This document shows positions 6,364 through 14,206 of a DNA stretch of 21,571 nt, piece after piece. Under the pieces are notes generated by a model that saw nothing but the letters and a program-made list of their open reading frames with translations, had not been told where the DNA came from and did not search any database. The DNA lies in contig JAGHRU010000135.1 of NCBI GenBank assembly GCA_018066225.1, positions 1-21,571 of the forward strand, in the 5' to 3' direction. Origin of the DNA: Candidatus Equimonas enterica. GTDB lineage: Bacteria > Bacteroidota > Bacteroidia > Bacteroidales > Bacteroidaceae. Every line of letters starts with the position of its first letter. The first letter of the stretch is position 1. The translations under genes were made by a program, and so were the position numbers.

Positions 6364-6810
6364 TCAGAATTTGCGGAACGTCAGACTGACTTTGCTGTCT
6401 TGGAGAATGAGACGGTCAGAGGTTAGGGTTGTGATGGTGAAAGTCTGGGGTACTTCTCTCAGACCTATTCTTTGCACCGCCTCGGGCAAAGGCATCGTCA
6501 AGGGGGTGTCCTTGTCGCGATAATGGATATAGAGGTCTGTTATCGCCAAGGTGTTGCCTTCGTAGCGGAAATGTGCCATTGTGGAATTGGTCTTACCGTT
6601 GAGCATGGTCCGTGGCGTATAGATTTCCATGAGGTCAAGTGAGAAACGCAGATAGACCATATCAGCCTTGACATCCTGTGCACTTTGGTCGCTGAGAGAG
6701 GTCACTTGCAGGAGTTGCCATTGGCCGTCCAAAGCACCATTCTGCGGCATTTTGTCACATGCGGTGCAGAGGCAGAGCAGGGAAAATATGGAGACAATCA
6801 GATGTTTCAT
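6364..6810 (-). CDS. Small lipoprotein, lipocalin-like fold suspected
   Basis: The frame can be opened back to 6900, but that part lies inside the preceding gene. ATG at 6810 gives MKHLIVSIFSLLCLCTACDK, a typical lipoprotein signal with lipobox LCTAC and acylated Cys near residue 18. The mature 130 residues are beta-rich: GQWQLLQVTS, VYLRFSLDLMEIYTP, MAHFRYEGNTLAITDLYI, TFTITTLTSDRLILQD, VSLTFRKF. The opening GxW and closing strands are like the lipocalin-like domains common in Bacteroidales lipoproteins. The precise family is not certain. Stop and next start are separated by one base (TGATATG), so translation is probably coupled to the sugar transferase. An envelope role in polysaccharide export or quality control is suggested only by the Wzi gene in front of it. 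Confidence 0.8.
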   Translation of the reverse strand: MKHLIVSIFSLLCLCTACDKMPQNGALDGQWQLLQVTSLSDQSAQDVKADMVYLRFSLDLMEIYTPRTMLNGKTNSTMAHFRYEGNTLAITDLYIHYRDKDTPLTMPLPEAVQRIGLREVPQTFTITTLTSDRLILQDSKVSLTFRKF

Positions 6811-6826
6811 GCCGTGTAGGAGTTGT

Positions 6827-8338
6827 TTATTGGAAATGATAGGAAAGCGTGAACTGCAATCCCGTGTTGTTGCCAAGGCGTGAGCCGCGGTCGGCAGCAA
6901 AAGCTGCTTTGATGGTCCATGGTGAGGCGGCGTGCTGTTTCAGGATGTTGTAGGTGACTTCTGCCATGATGGAGCGGCTGTGTCGGCAGTCTGCATAGGG
7001 TAGGGCGTAGGTGCCCCAGTCTTTGACATAGGAGTAGAGCACGCGGTAGTGCAGGTTGGGCATTGGAGTGCCGCTCAATCCCAAATGATGGGCACGCAAG
7101 CGATTGCCTGTAAACATCAGAGAGCCATCTTCGCGGTAGGTCGGTGACGCATAGAGTGCATTGCCGATGGCCATACCGTAGTTTTGCCAGCCTTGATAGA
7201 TGTTGTGGTTGTAATAGTTATCAGTTCCCGAGATTTGCGACGAGATGTCGGCGGTGGTATCGTGGTAAATCGGTCCGGCTTGATAGTCAGTGCGGAGATG
7301 TTCGTACACGATGTTGCTCACCCATTTGCAGTGCGGCAATTCTAATTCTATGCCATAGAGGCCATCACGCCAACCGTATTGGAAGAAGAGCATAGACTCG
7401 TCCTCAAAGAAGTGGTCGTAATAGAGGTGGGCTTTCCAGTCGTCTGCGCAATAGGACAATCGAAACAACCACGCGCCGAGGGTGTTGCCCGCAGAATTGG
7501 CAAACTGTTCGCCGTCGGTAGGATCCGAACCTCCCTTACCTCGAAGTGCATACAGGAAACTTTTGAAACCATGTGGCAGGCGTATTTTCGTCTGCCCTTC
7601 GATGTTGTAGCCAATGGGATTATAGGCCGTACCGCCGAATGTCGTCGCCATCTCCATCCCCCCAGTAAAGGTTAAAGGAAAGCGTTCGGGATTGCCGATG
7701 CGCAGGAAGGCCGATTTGTCGTGATAGAGTGCCCATTTAACATAGCGCCCATCGCGTCCTACATAGTCTTCTTGCCAAAGTCCGTCGGTCATACAGCCAA
7801 AGGCAAGATGTCCCTTGATGGCCACCACGTTGGCATGCCCCGAGATGTTCCACCAGTTGAGGTCGTAGCGTACGGCGGGCACAGGGCGCGCATTGATGCC
7901 AAGGGCTTGGCTGCCTGTGGAAAGTTCAGCGTTTTTAAGCATCATCGGCTGCTGCTTCTGACCTATTGTCAAACGCGAGCGCTGACATTCGACTTCAAAG
8001 TAGAGTTGCTGCAACTGCCAAGGGCGTGTTAAGCCGTAGCCGATGGCGACATCTGCGCCATAGCCTGCGTGCCAAGTGCGGTCGGAATCCATCTCGCAGC
8101 GTCGCTCCACATAAGCGCGCAGATACCCCTGCTGTCCTTTTGCTGTTGCCAAACCATAGCGGTTGGCGTCAAGCCATAATGGCGCGTGAGAGCCAAAACT
8201 CGTCGTGACGCTGCTCTCTGCACCATATTCTACGGCTCGTCCCAATTCGTAGCGTAACGGTTGCGCCTCTGCTGCAAGGGGCAGCAGGGCGTAAAGAGTG
8301 ATGCCTATGAGAAGGGCGCGTAGTACGGGTGCTTTCAT
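6827..8338 (-). CDS. Wzi-family capsule assembly outer-membrane protein
   Basis: The 503-residue protein starts with a Sec signal peptide (cleavage likely after AEA near residue 25). The rest consists of alternating short amphipathic strands rich in Tyr, Trp and Gly, ending in TGLQFTLSYHFQ, a typical outer-membrane barrel C-terminus. Phrases such as FGSHAPLWLDANRYG near the start and the long run of Y/W-rich strands match the Caps_assemb_Wzi family (PF14052) as found in Bacteroidales. E. coli Wzi is an outer-membrane lectin that holds capsule on the surface; Bacteroidales members may have a related role. It follows the nanoRNase gene by 17 bases and precedes the lipoprotein and sugar transferase genes. 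This makes a three-gene polysaccharide module. Confidence 0.85.
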   Translation of the reverse strand: MKAPVLRALLIGITLYALLPLAAEAQPLRYELGRAVEYGAESSVTTSFGSHAPLWLDANRYGLATAKGQQGYLRAYVERRCEMDSDRTWHAGYGADVAIGYGLTRPWQLQQLYFEVECQRSRLTIGQKQQPMMLKNAELSTGSQALGINARPVPAVRYDLNWWNISGHANVVAIKGHLAFGCMTDGLWQEDYVGRDGRYVKWALYHDKSAFLRIGNPERFPLTFTGGMEMATTFGGTAYNPIGYNIEGQTKIRLPHGFKSFLYALRGKGGSDPTDGEQFANSAGNTLGAWLFRLSYCADDWKAHLYYDHFFEDESMLFFQYGWRDGLYGIELELPHCKWVSNIVYEHLRTDYQAGPIYHDTTADISSQISGTDNYYNHNIYQGWQNYGMAIGNALYASPTYREDGSLMFTGNRLRAHHLGLSGTPMPNLHYRVLYSYVKDWGTYALPYADCRHSRSIMAEVTYNILKQHAASPWTIKAAFAADRGSRLGNNTGLQFTLSYHFQ

Positions 8339-8355
8339 ACGGGGTGGGGCAGTTT

Positions 8356-9405
8356 TTATTGTTGTTCAGGCCACAAAAGTGCTTTGTAGTCCTCAATGGC
8401 TTTCTCGGCTGTCTTGATGGCCTCCGACATAGGGAAGGGGAGTTCGCCACCTGCGGCATTGAGGTGGCCACCGCCATGGAAGTATTCTTCGGCCATTTTG
8501 TTGCAGGGGAAATCATCGACGGAGCGTAGAGATACGCGGATGATATCGCGTTCGGTGTCTTCGCGCAAGGAGATGCTCAGGCGCATGCCACGGACTTGCA
8601 GCGGCATATTGACCAATCCCTCCGAATCGCCGCGCTTGTATTTGAAACGCTTGATGTCCTCTCGTGTGAAATAGAGGATGGAGGCGCGGTGCGACGCGTA
8701 GAACTTCATACGCTCGTAGAGCATATAGCCTGTGAAGCGTAAGCGCTCTTCGCTCTGCGTGTTATAGACATTGCGGTAAATCTTGTCCTTGTTGATGCGC
8801 TTGGTCAGGAGCATCGCGATGATGATGTATATCTCGGGATTGGCAGAGGCATAGGTGAAGGCGCCTGTGTCGGTCATCATACCACAATAAATACAAGCCG
8901 CGGTGCTGCGCGTCATAGCGTCAAATCCGCCAAGCTCGTAGGTGAGACGAAACACGAGTTCTGACGTCGAAGAGGCTTTGGGACGCGAAATCATCACATC
9001 GGCAATGCCCTCTTCGGGGTCGAGGTGGTGGTCGATGAGTAGCCGCTTTGCCTTGGCGGCTTGGAGGGCGGGTGCCATTTCCTGCAAGCGTGAGAGGGCG
9101 TTGAAGTCGAGGCAGCAGACGAGGTCGGCTGCGCAGATGAGAGCGTCGCAAGACTTGCGTCGCTCATTGTAGTGGAGTATGGAGGAGAAGCCCGGCATCC
9201 AGCGTAGGAAGTCGGGAGCAGGAGTGGGCATAATGACGCTGACCTCCTTGCCCAAGGTGCGGAGATAGTCGGCCCATGCTGTCGATGAGCCGATGGCATC
9301 GCCGTCGGGAGAACGATGGGCGCAGATGACGATGTGGTGCGACTCACGCAGGAGTTGCATCAACTGCGTCTTTACGCTATCTGTCAATAGGGGGCGTAAG
9401 GTCAT
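8356..9405 (-). CDS. nrnA: DHH/DHHA1 phosphoesterase, nanoRNase/pAp phosphatase (NrnA-like)
   Basis: The 349 residues contain the DHH-family metal motifs in order: AHRSPDGDAIGS (29-40), CCLDF (D100), LLIDHHLDP with DHH at 125-127, and MMTDTGAF (D179). The C-terminal DHHA1 substrate-binding motif GGGHLNAAGG is at 311-320. Length and layout fit the NrnA/YtqI group, Mn-dependent enzymes that degrade short RNA oligonucleotides and dephosphorylate 3'-phosphoadenosine 5'-phosphate. The product should be cytoplasmic. The start codon overlaps the stop of rpe by four bases (ATGA type), so the two are translationally coupled. All expected metal ligands are present, so it should be active. Confidence 0.92.
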   Translation of the reverse strand: MTLRPLLTDSVKTQLMQLLRESHHIVICAHRSPDGDAIGSSTAWADYLRTLGKEVSVIMPTPAPDFLRWMPGFSSILHYNERRKSCDALICAADLVCCLDFNALSRLQEMAPALQAAKAKRLLIDHHLDPEEGIADVMISRPKASSTSELVFRLTYELGGFDAMTRSTAACIYCGMMTDTGAFTYASANPEIYIIIAMLLTKRINKDKIYRNVYNTQSEERLRFTGYMLYERMKFYASHRASILYFTREDIKRFKYKRGDSEGLVNMPLQVRGMRLSISLREDTERDIIRVSLRSVDDFPCNKMAEEYFHGGGHLNAAGGELPFPMSEAIKTAEKAIEDYKALLWPEQQ

Positions 9406-10055
9406 GCGCGGTCGAGAGATTTAAGTATGCGGATTTCTTCACTCGGGTCGTCGGCACGAAAGACGGCACTGCCCGCCACGAGGGCATCGGCACCAGCGGC
9501 GAGTAAGCGGGCACCGGTCTCGCGATTGACACCTCCGTCTATTTCTATGATAGCCTTGGAGCCGCACTCATCCAAGAGACGGCGCAGGCGTTTCACCTTG
9601 TCGATGGTGTGTTCGATGAACTTCTGACCGCCGAAACCGGGATTGACCGACATCAGCATGATGAGTTCCACGTCGCAGGCGATGTCTTCCACTGTGCTGA
9701 TGCTCGTGGAGGGATTGAGGGTGACACCTGCTTTCATCCCCGCAGCGTGGATTTGCTGTATGATGCGATGCAGGTGGGGGCAAGCCTCTACATGAACATT
9801 CATGATGGCGGCACCCAGCTTGGCCGTGCGCTCCACATACTCCTCGGGGTGAACGGTCATGAAGTGTACGTCCAGAGGCTTGGTGGCATATTTGGCGATA
9901 TACTCCATCACGGGAAAACCGAAGGAAATGTTGGGGACGAAGACACCGTCCATGATGTCGAGATGATACCAGTCGCATTGGCTGGCGTTGAGCATCTCTA
10001 CGTCGCGTCCAAGATGGGCAAAGTCGGCAGAGAGCAGGGAAGGGGAGAGTATCAT
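9402..10055 (-). CDS. rpe: Ribulose-phosphate 3-epimerase
   Basis: This 217-residue TIM-barrel enzyme interconverts ribulose 5-phosphate and xylulose 5-phosphate in the pentose phosphate pathway. Diagnostic motifs are LSPSLLSADF (3-12), HLDIMDGVFVPN (31-42, metal ligands H31 and D33), H64 in DVHFMTVHP, MSVNPGFGGQKFI (135-147), EIDGGVN with catalytic D173, and VAGSAVF near the end for phosphate binding. Length is standard. It overlaps both neighbours by four bases. In related genomes I recall rpe lying beside fmt and a comEC gene before the DHH enzyme. Neither is here, so this operon is a rearranged version. Confidence 0.96.
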   Translation of the reverse strand: MILSPSLLSADFAHLGRDVEMLNASQCDWYHLDIMDGVFVPNISFGFPVMEYIAKYATKPLDVHFMTVHPEEYVERTAKLGAAIMNVHVEACPHLHRIIQQIHAAGMKAGVTLNPSTSISTVEDIACDVELIMLMSVNPGFGGQKFIEHTIDKVKRLRRLLDECGSKAIIEIDGGVNRETGARLLAAGADALVAGSAVFRADDPSEEIRILKSLDRA

Positions 10056-11751
10056 AGGGATTTAGGGTTGAGTTGTGCTAACTGGCTTTTGGCAAATTCC
10101 ACCATAGCGGGAGAGCCGTGCCTGATCAGGTCGTTGCAAAACTGGTCTGCCTCGGCCATACGACGATTGGTGATGAGCAGCGTGGCGTAGGCGCGCTGAA
10201 GAAACTCAATAAAGTCCTCCAAAGGTGCGTTGGGTTCCTCATCGCGGTGCGTGCCGTAGGTGCCGTCTTGCACGGCGAGTTGCTGCACGATGTTCTCTAC
10301 GACGATGGTGGCGCGATAGGTGTCGGCAGACATGAGCAGGTTGATGTAGGCCCGTGTGTAATAGATGTTGTTGAGCGCGAAGGTCGTGTCGAGATAGAAG
10401 TAGGCTTGCGTCAGCAATCCCAACTTCATGTAGCAGCAGCCGATGTAGTAGGAGAGCGAGAAGTATTTTTCTTTGACGTCTTCGTTGGCAGTCTGCGTCT
10501 TCATCAGTTCGCTCACGCGGTAGTAGGCATTTTCGAGATGTGCTGCGGCCTCGTAGTAGCGCTCTCGGAGGTAGAGGCGACGTCCCCAGTAGAGGTTGTA
10601 GCCGAGGTCGGCGTCGGTGCAGCCGAGTATGTAGCTCTCGATGTCGCTGAGTTCGCTGTGCAGACCTTTTGCAGCCTTGTCTTTGGCTTCTTGCCAGTAG
10701 TAGCGGAATTCCGCTACTTTCTGCCGTGTGTCGGCCTTGTCGTAGGCAAAGACGAAGGTTGTCAGGGTGTTGTCACGTTGATTTGCTGAATTGGTCAGCG
10801 CGTATGCACCGTGGTCGAAGACGAAGGTGGCTCGCATGTAGAGCGCGTCTGCCGTCTGCTCTTCGGCGCGGACAATGATGGTCAGTCCTGTGTCGCAAAC
10901 CTCGCCGTCTTCACCGCGATTGGTCAGACGCATAAGGACAGACTTTCGGCCAAATGCCAGCCCGTCTGTTGCTGTGGTATCTACCAAGAGCGTGCAGAGG
11001 TCAAGCCCTTCGATGGACGGCGTGTCGGTGAGTGTCTGTATGTCCTCGGTGTAGATGATGAGGCTATGGGGCGTGATGCCGCGTGGGAAATCCAGATGGT
11101 GGAGGACGCTGCCCAGCGTGACGTGCGCTGTGTCATTGGCTCGCCATATGCCGCCCTTTGCTTGACGCTCTATCTCCAGTTGGTAGGCCGCAAAGGTCTC
11201 TTGCTGCTCGTCGGCGACTTTCTTTTCAAGGTCTTCGTTTACCTTCTTGACGAGGTCTTCATAGAGTGCTGTGGTGTGCTGTGCCACGGTGTAGAACGTG
11301 GCCAAGAACTTGGCCAATGGCTTGTACTGCCCTTCGGTGTTGGCACTGATGAAGTAGTGGGAGAGCAGATGCATGGCCACCTTCTTGCCATCGCCGGTTA
11401 TGGTGTAGATGACTTTGACCGAGCGATGATGGCAATTTACGTCGTTGGCGACTTGTCGCACATAGTCAAGTTGCTCCACCTCGACCTCATAAAGCACGGG
11501 AAAACCACTGCGGCAAGTGCCTGCCCATCGCGTACTTCTATTGAGAAGTTGCCGCCTTGAAAGAGAAAATGATAGGCGCGCAGATCGTCGTTGTCTTCCT
11601 CCTTGGTGATGTTGCACCCCATGTCTCTGAGCAGTTGCGGCACTATGCGAAAAGCATCTACCCGCGTTTCTTGCTCCTCTTCTTGGGGCGTAGGTGCGTC
11701 GGGGCGATGCGTTCTTCGTCTTAACAGTTTGTGAAGAAAGTCGAGTGTCAT
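10052..11751 (-). pseudogene. TPR-containing protein gene, split by an apparent one-base deletion
   Basis: Two overlapping frames make one gene. From ATG at 11751 the first 85 residues (MTLDFLHKLLRRR... to AAVVFP) are well behaved, then the frame degrades and stops at 11437. The -1 frame takes over exactly there with VLYEVEVEQLDYVRQV and runs 481 residues to 10052. Adding one T to the minus-strand run GGTTTTCCCG (11498-11506) restores a 566-residue protein. The N-terminal domain (35-100) resembles a small alpha-beta domain. The middle is beta-rich, and the C-terminal 200 residues contain TPR-like helices (NLYWGRRLYLRERYYEAAAH; YYIGCCYMKLGLLTQAYFYL). No signal peptide is seen. Its function is unknown. 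It heads the operon, overlapping rpe by four bases. The cause may be a real mutation, an assembly error or, less likely, programmed frameshifting. Confidence 0.8.
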
Positions 11752-11800
11752 AGGGTCGTTTTGTGTGTTGTCGAAGGGGGAGGTTGCTTTAATTTTGCCG

Positions 11801-11808
11801 CAAAGTTA
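11801..11808 (-). promoter_or_regulatory. -7 box of the TPR-rpe-nrnA-wzi operon
   Basis: TAACTTTG (minus strand, 11808 to 11801) fits the TAnnTTTG consensus and lies 50 bases before the ATG at 11751. The upstream stretch is A/T-rich with no clean TTTG. It is the only promoter-like site seen for the six leftward genes down to 5751. Confidence 0.6.
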
Positions 11809-11826
11809 CAAATATATTTTGAATTA

Positions 11827-11842
11827 GCGCGCCTATGCGCGC
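11827..11842. other. Short GC hairpin near the TPR operon promoter
   Basis: GCGCGC (11827-11832) and GCGCGC (11837-11842) flank a CTAT loop, giving a 6-base all-GC stem. There is no following U-run on either strand, so it is not a classical terminator. It lies 19 bases upstream of the -7 box at 11801-11808, roughly at the -33 position. Confidence 0.35.
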
Positions 11843-12043
11843 ACAAAAGTTATGACCATAAGCCCATTCAAGGACCAACAATCTGAAAAATAGACCAACT
11901 CACAAGACCTATTAAAGCCGTCGAGAACAGCAGCGATGAAACACTCGAAGCCGTAAAGCGAAAAAACGCTGTAAATGCGCATTAGCCTTAACTGCTTGAT
12001 CGTGCGTGAGATAGCGTCTGATTGTACCAACTATGCGTGCAAG

Positions 12044-12132
12044 CAGTAGTTGCGATAAGGGCAGATAAGTGTCTGGCTCTTGGCGTGATAAGACTAACGA
12101 CTTGGGCAGATAGTAAAAATAAACTGGGCAGA
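12044..12132 (-). repeat. Degenerate 22-base tandem repeat, locus 2
   Basis: On the minus strand four consecutive units start at 12132, 12110, 12088 and 12065, with lengths 22, 22, 23 and 22. Three begin TCTGCCC, and the third begins TCACGCC. Units often end in CTA or TTA. The family is the same as at 631-735 by start sequence, length and head-to-tail order, although the bodies differ. Here the array follows the sigma-factor gene in its direction of transcription and precedes the promoter of the TPR operon. Confidence 0.8.
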
Positions 12133-12295
12133 CCGTTGCGCGTGGTCCACCAGTTCGTGCGTTTGCTCTGGCATTAGGTGTGCTGTGACGCGGCCTTATC
12201 GTGCCTGCACGCTCCTAAATGCCTTTCGCTTGATTGTCAAAATTATTGCGGATTACTTTTCTTCTAACCGAAAATATGACCAAAGAAAATGTGGC

Positions 12296-12883
12296 TTAAT
12301 TGCGGAATACACCCGACTGCTGCGCCATCTTGCGCATATTGAGGATGGAATAGTGCATTCGCCCGAGGCAGGTGTTGATGCTCTCGCCTTTTATCTTGGC
12401 GATTTCTGCGAAGCTGAGGTTTTGGTAATATCTCATGTGGACGATTTCGCGCTGTGGCGCGGGTAGGCGTTCTATGAGGGCTTTCACGTCGTCCAGAGTT
12501 TGCGCATTGATGATGTCTTCTTCCACATACGATTCCGCGATGTCGGCGTTGTTGAGCACATCGAAGTCGGTGTTGTCGGTCGAGATGGTGGGTTGTGATT
12601 TGTGGCGACGGTGCATATCCATCGCGAGGTTGTGGGCGATGCAGGTCAGCCAAGGGTAAAATCGTCCACTCTCGGCGTAGCGACCACTGCGTATCATCGT
12701 AATGGCGCGCGTAAAGGTCTCTTGAAAGACATCGTTGGCTTCCTCGATGTCTTGCACGGTGTATAAGATGTAACTGAAAAGTTTGTCCTTATGCCTATCA
12801 AGTAAAACGTCAAAAGCCTCGTCCTGCCCTTCGGCGTAACGAGTTACAAGTTGCTCATCTGTGAGCGCTATGAGTGCATTCAT
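12296..12883 (-). CDS. ECF-type RNA polymerase sigma factor
   Basis: The 195-residue protein has the two-domain layout of group 4 sigma factors. Region 2 spans about residues 20-95, with DVFQETFTRA for core binding and RFYPWLTCIAHNLAMDMHRRH for -10 recognition. A variable linker follows. Region 4 is at about 135-190 (LPAPQREIVHMRYYQNLSF, then the helix-turn-helix AEIAKIKGESINTCLGRM). Length is normal. No anti-sigma factor (FecR-like or zinc-binding) and no SusC/TonB receptor gene is adjacent on either side, so its input signal is not evident. It is transcribed leftward from the promoter at 12948 and diverges from the lpxD operon. Envelope stress control of the neighbouring lipid A operon is possible but unsupported by sequence. 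Confidence 0.94.
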   Translation of the reverse strand: MNALIALTDEQLVTRYAEGQDEAFDVLLDRHKDKLFSYILYTVQDIEEANDVFQETFTRAITMIRSGRYAESGRFYPWLTCIAHNLAMDMHRRHKSQPTISTDNTDFDVLNNADIAESYVEEDIINAQTLDDVKALIERLPAPQREIVHMRYYQNLSFAEIAKIKGESINTCLGRMHYSILNMRKMAQQSGVFRN

Positions 12884-12947
12884 TACTGCTTAATGTTGGT
12901 GGCGTAATGATGTATCGATAGGCTGTTGGTTTTATGGGTTTGCGCTG

Positions 12948-12981
12948 CAAAGTTACGATTTCTTGCCGAACTGAACAACTT
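12948..12981 (-). promoter_or_regulatory. Promoter of the sigma-factor gene
   Basis: TAACTTTG (12955 to 12948, minus strand) matches the -7 consensus, and a TTGTTC element lies about 17 bases further upstream as a -33 candidate. The leader is about 60 bases. This is the housekeeping-type promoter, so nothing here specifically indicates autoregulation. Confidence 0.6.
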
Positions 12982-13077
12982 TTTTGGCGAAAAAGTGTGA
13001 CTTTTCTTGTCTTTTTATGTTTCTTGGGCGTCGTGAGCCTTTTCGCGCACATCGCTCGCAAAATTTAGCGGTGTTTA

Positions 13078-13109
13078 TTTGGCTGTTTGCGCAAATTGTG
13101 CTAACTTTG
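13078..13109 (+). promoter_or_regulatory. Promoter of the lpxD operon
   Basis: TTTG at 13078-13081 and TAACTTTG at 13102-13109, separated by 20 bases, match both halves of the Bacteroides primary-sigma consensus. This is the best complete promoter in the window. It lies 38 bases before the lpxD start. Confidence 0.75.
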
Positions 13110-13147
13110 CCTCCCGTTAGTAAAACAATTCTATTATTCGCCCAAAT

Positions 13148-14206
13148 ATGAAATTTAATGCCCAGCAGATTGCTTCGTTTCTCGGTGGCGTGGTCGAAGG
13201 AGACCCCAATGCCGAAGTGCAGACTTTCGCCAAGATAGAGGAAGGTCAAGCCGGAGCCATCTCTTTTCTTGCCAATCCTAAATACAACCACTACCTCTAC
13301 GACACCGCAGCCTCTGTGGTGCTCGTGTCTCGGGATTTGGTGCTCGAGCGCGAGGTAAAGGCCACACTTGTGCGCGTGGATAATCCCTACGAGGCTATCG
13401 CCAAGTTGCTGACGCTCTATGAGAGTATGACCCAGAAGCGACAGGGTGTCCACCCCTTGGCTTGCGTGAGTGAGTCGGCGCAAATCGGCGAGGACTGCTA
13501 CATCGGGCCATTTGCCTATATTGGCAATAAGGCTAAGGTGGGGAAAGGCTCGCAAATATACGCTCATGTGGTCATTGAGGAGCGCGCCGAAGTAGGTGAG
13601 AATTGCCTTGTCTATCCTAACGTCAGCGTGTATCACGACTGTCGCATCGGCAATGGCTGTATTCTCCATTCAGGCTGCGTGATTGGTGCAGACGGCTTTG
13701 GCTTCGCGCCTGCTGCCGATGGCTATGAGAAGATACCGCAAATCGGTATTGTCACCATCGAGGACAACGTGGAGATTGGCGCTAATACGTGTGTGGATCG
13801 TAGCACGATGGGCAGCACCTTTGTGCGCAAGGGTGTGAAGTTGGATAACCTCGTGCAGATAGCCCACAACGTGGATGTTGGCGCACATACCGTCATGTCG
13901 TCGCAAGTTGGCGTGGCGGGTAGCACCAAGATAGGCCAGTGGTGTATGTTTGGCGGTCAAGTTGGCATCACAGGTCATGCCCACATCGCCGACCGTACCC
14001 AGACGGGTGCGCAGGCAGGCGTGGCAGGTAGCGTGAAAAAGGAAGGCACGGTCTTGCTCGGCTCGCCAGCCATAGACTACAAGAACTACACGCGCTCTTC
14101 CGTTGTGTTTAAGCACTTGCCCGAAGTCTATACGGAGGTGCATGCGCTGCGCAAGGAACTCGAAGAACTCAAACAACAGCTCAATAATGACAACAACAAT
14201 GCTTAA
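13148..14206 (+). CDS. lpxD: UDP-3-O-(3-hydroxyacyl)glucosamine N-acyltransferase LpxD
   Basis: The 352-residue cytoplasmic enzyme adds the second 3-hydroxyacyl chain to UDP-3-O-acyl-glucosamine in lipid A synthesis. Residues 1-100 form the uridine-binding domain (ISFLANPKY at 39-47). Residues 100-310 are a left-handed beta-helix built of hexapeptide repeats such as AQIGED, AEVGEN, VEIGAN and TKIGQW. The catalytic His is H240 in NLVQIAHNV, equivalent to H239 of E. coli LpxD. ADGFGFAP (181-188) is another family signature. The C-terminal tail is a short charged helix rich in Glu, Lys and Asn. It overlaps the next gene, as expected for coupled expression of LpxD and LpxC. Confidence 0.97.
   Translation: MKFNAQQIASFLGGVVEGDPNAEVQTFAKIEEGQAGAISFLANPKYNHYLYDTAASVVLVSRDLVLEREVKATLVRVDNPYEAIAKLLTLYESMTQKRQGVHPLACVSESAQIGEDCYIGPFAYIGNKAKVGKGSQIYAHVVIEERAEVGENCLVYPNVSVYHDCRIGNGCILHSGCVIGADGFGFAPAADGYEKIPQIGIVTIEDNVEIGANTCVDRSTMGSTFVRKGVKLDNLVQIAHNVDVGAHTVMSSQVGVAGSTKIGQWCMFGGQVGITGHAHIADRTQTGAQAGVAGSVKKEGTVLLGSPAIDYKNYTRSSVVFKHLPEVYTEVHALRKELEELKQQLNNDNNNA

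Larger units (their letters stand above)
11752..12295. other. Intergenic region without a gene
   Basis: This 544-base gap lies between the sigma-factor gene and the TPR gene. It contains the -7 box at 11801-11808, a small GC hairpin at 11827-11842 and the second 22-base repeat block at 12044-12132. Open frames here (for example 11833-12030 minus) have no recognisable motif, and I do not call them. No tRNA or known small RNA fold was recognised. The gap may hold the 3' untranslated end of the sigma-factor transcript. Confidence 0.7.

Noticed and set aside
6811..6900. Upstream extension of the small lipoprotein
   Set aside because: It overlaps the Wzi gene and would place 30 polar residues before the lipoprotein signal peptide.
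11498..11506. Programmed -1 frameshifting in the TPR gene
   Set aside because: The site is not a standard slippery heptamer in the incoming frame and no strong downstream stem was recognised, so a simple one-base loss is preferred.
11833..12030. 65-residue minus-strand frame in the intergenic gap
   Set aside because: There is no recognisable motif, signal or ribosome site, and the residue make-up does not look like a protein.
12884..13147. Hidden small gene between the sigma factor and lpxD
   Set aside because: The stretch is accounted for by two divergent promoters and leaders, and small frames such as 12855-13061 show no protein-like features.
14103..14198. Upstream extension of lpxC-fabZ
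   Set aside because: It overlaps lpxD coding sequence in another frame and gives a Cys/Arg/Ser-rich tail unlike any LpxC N-terminus. A start at 14199 gives the usual 461 residues.
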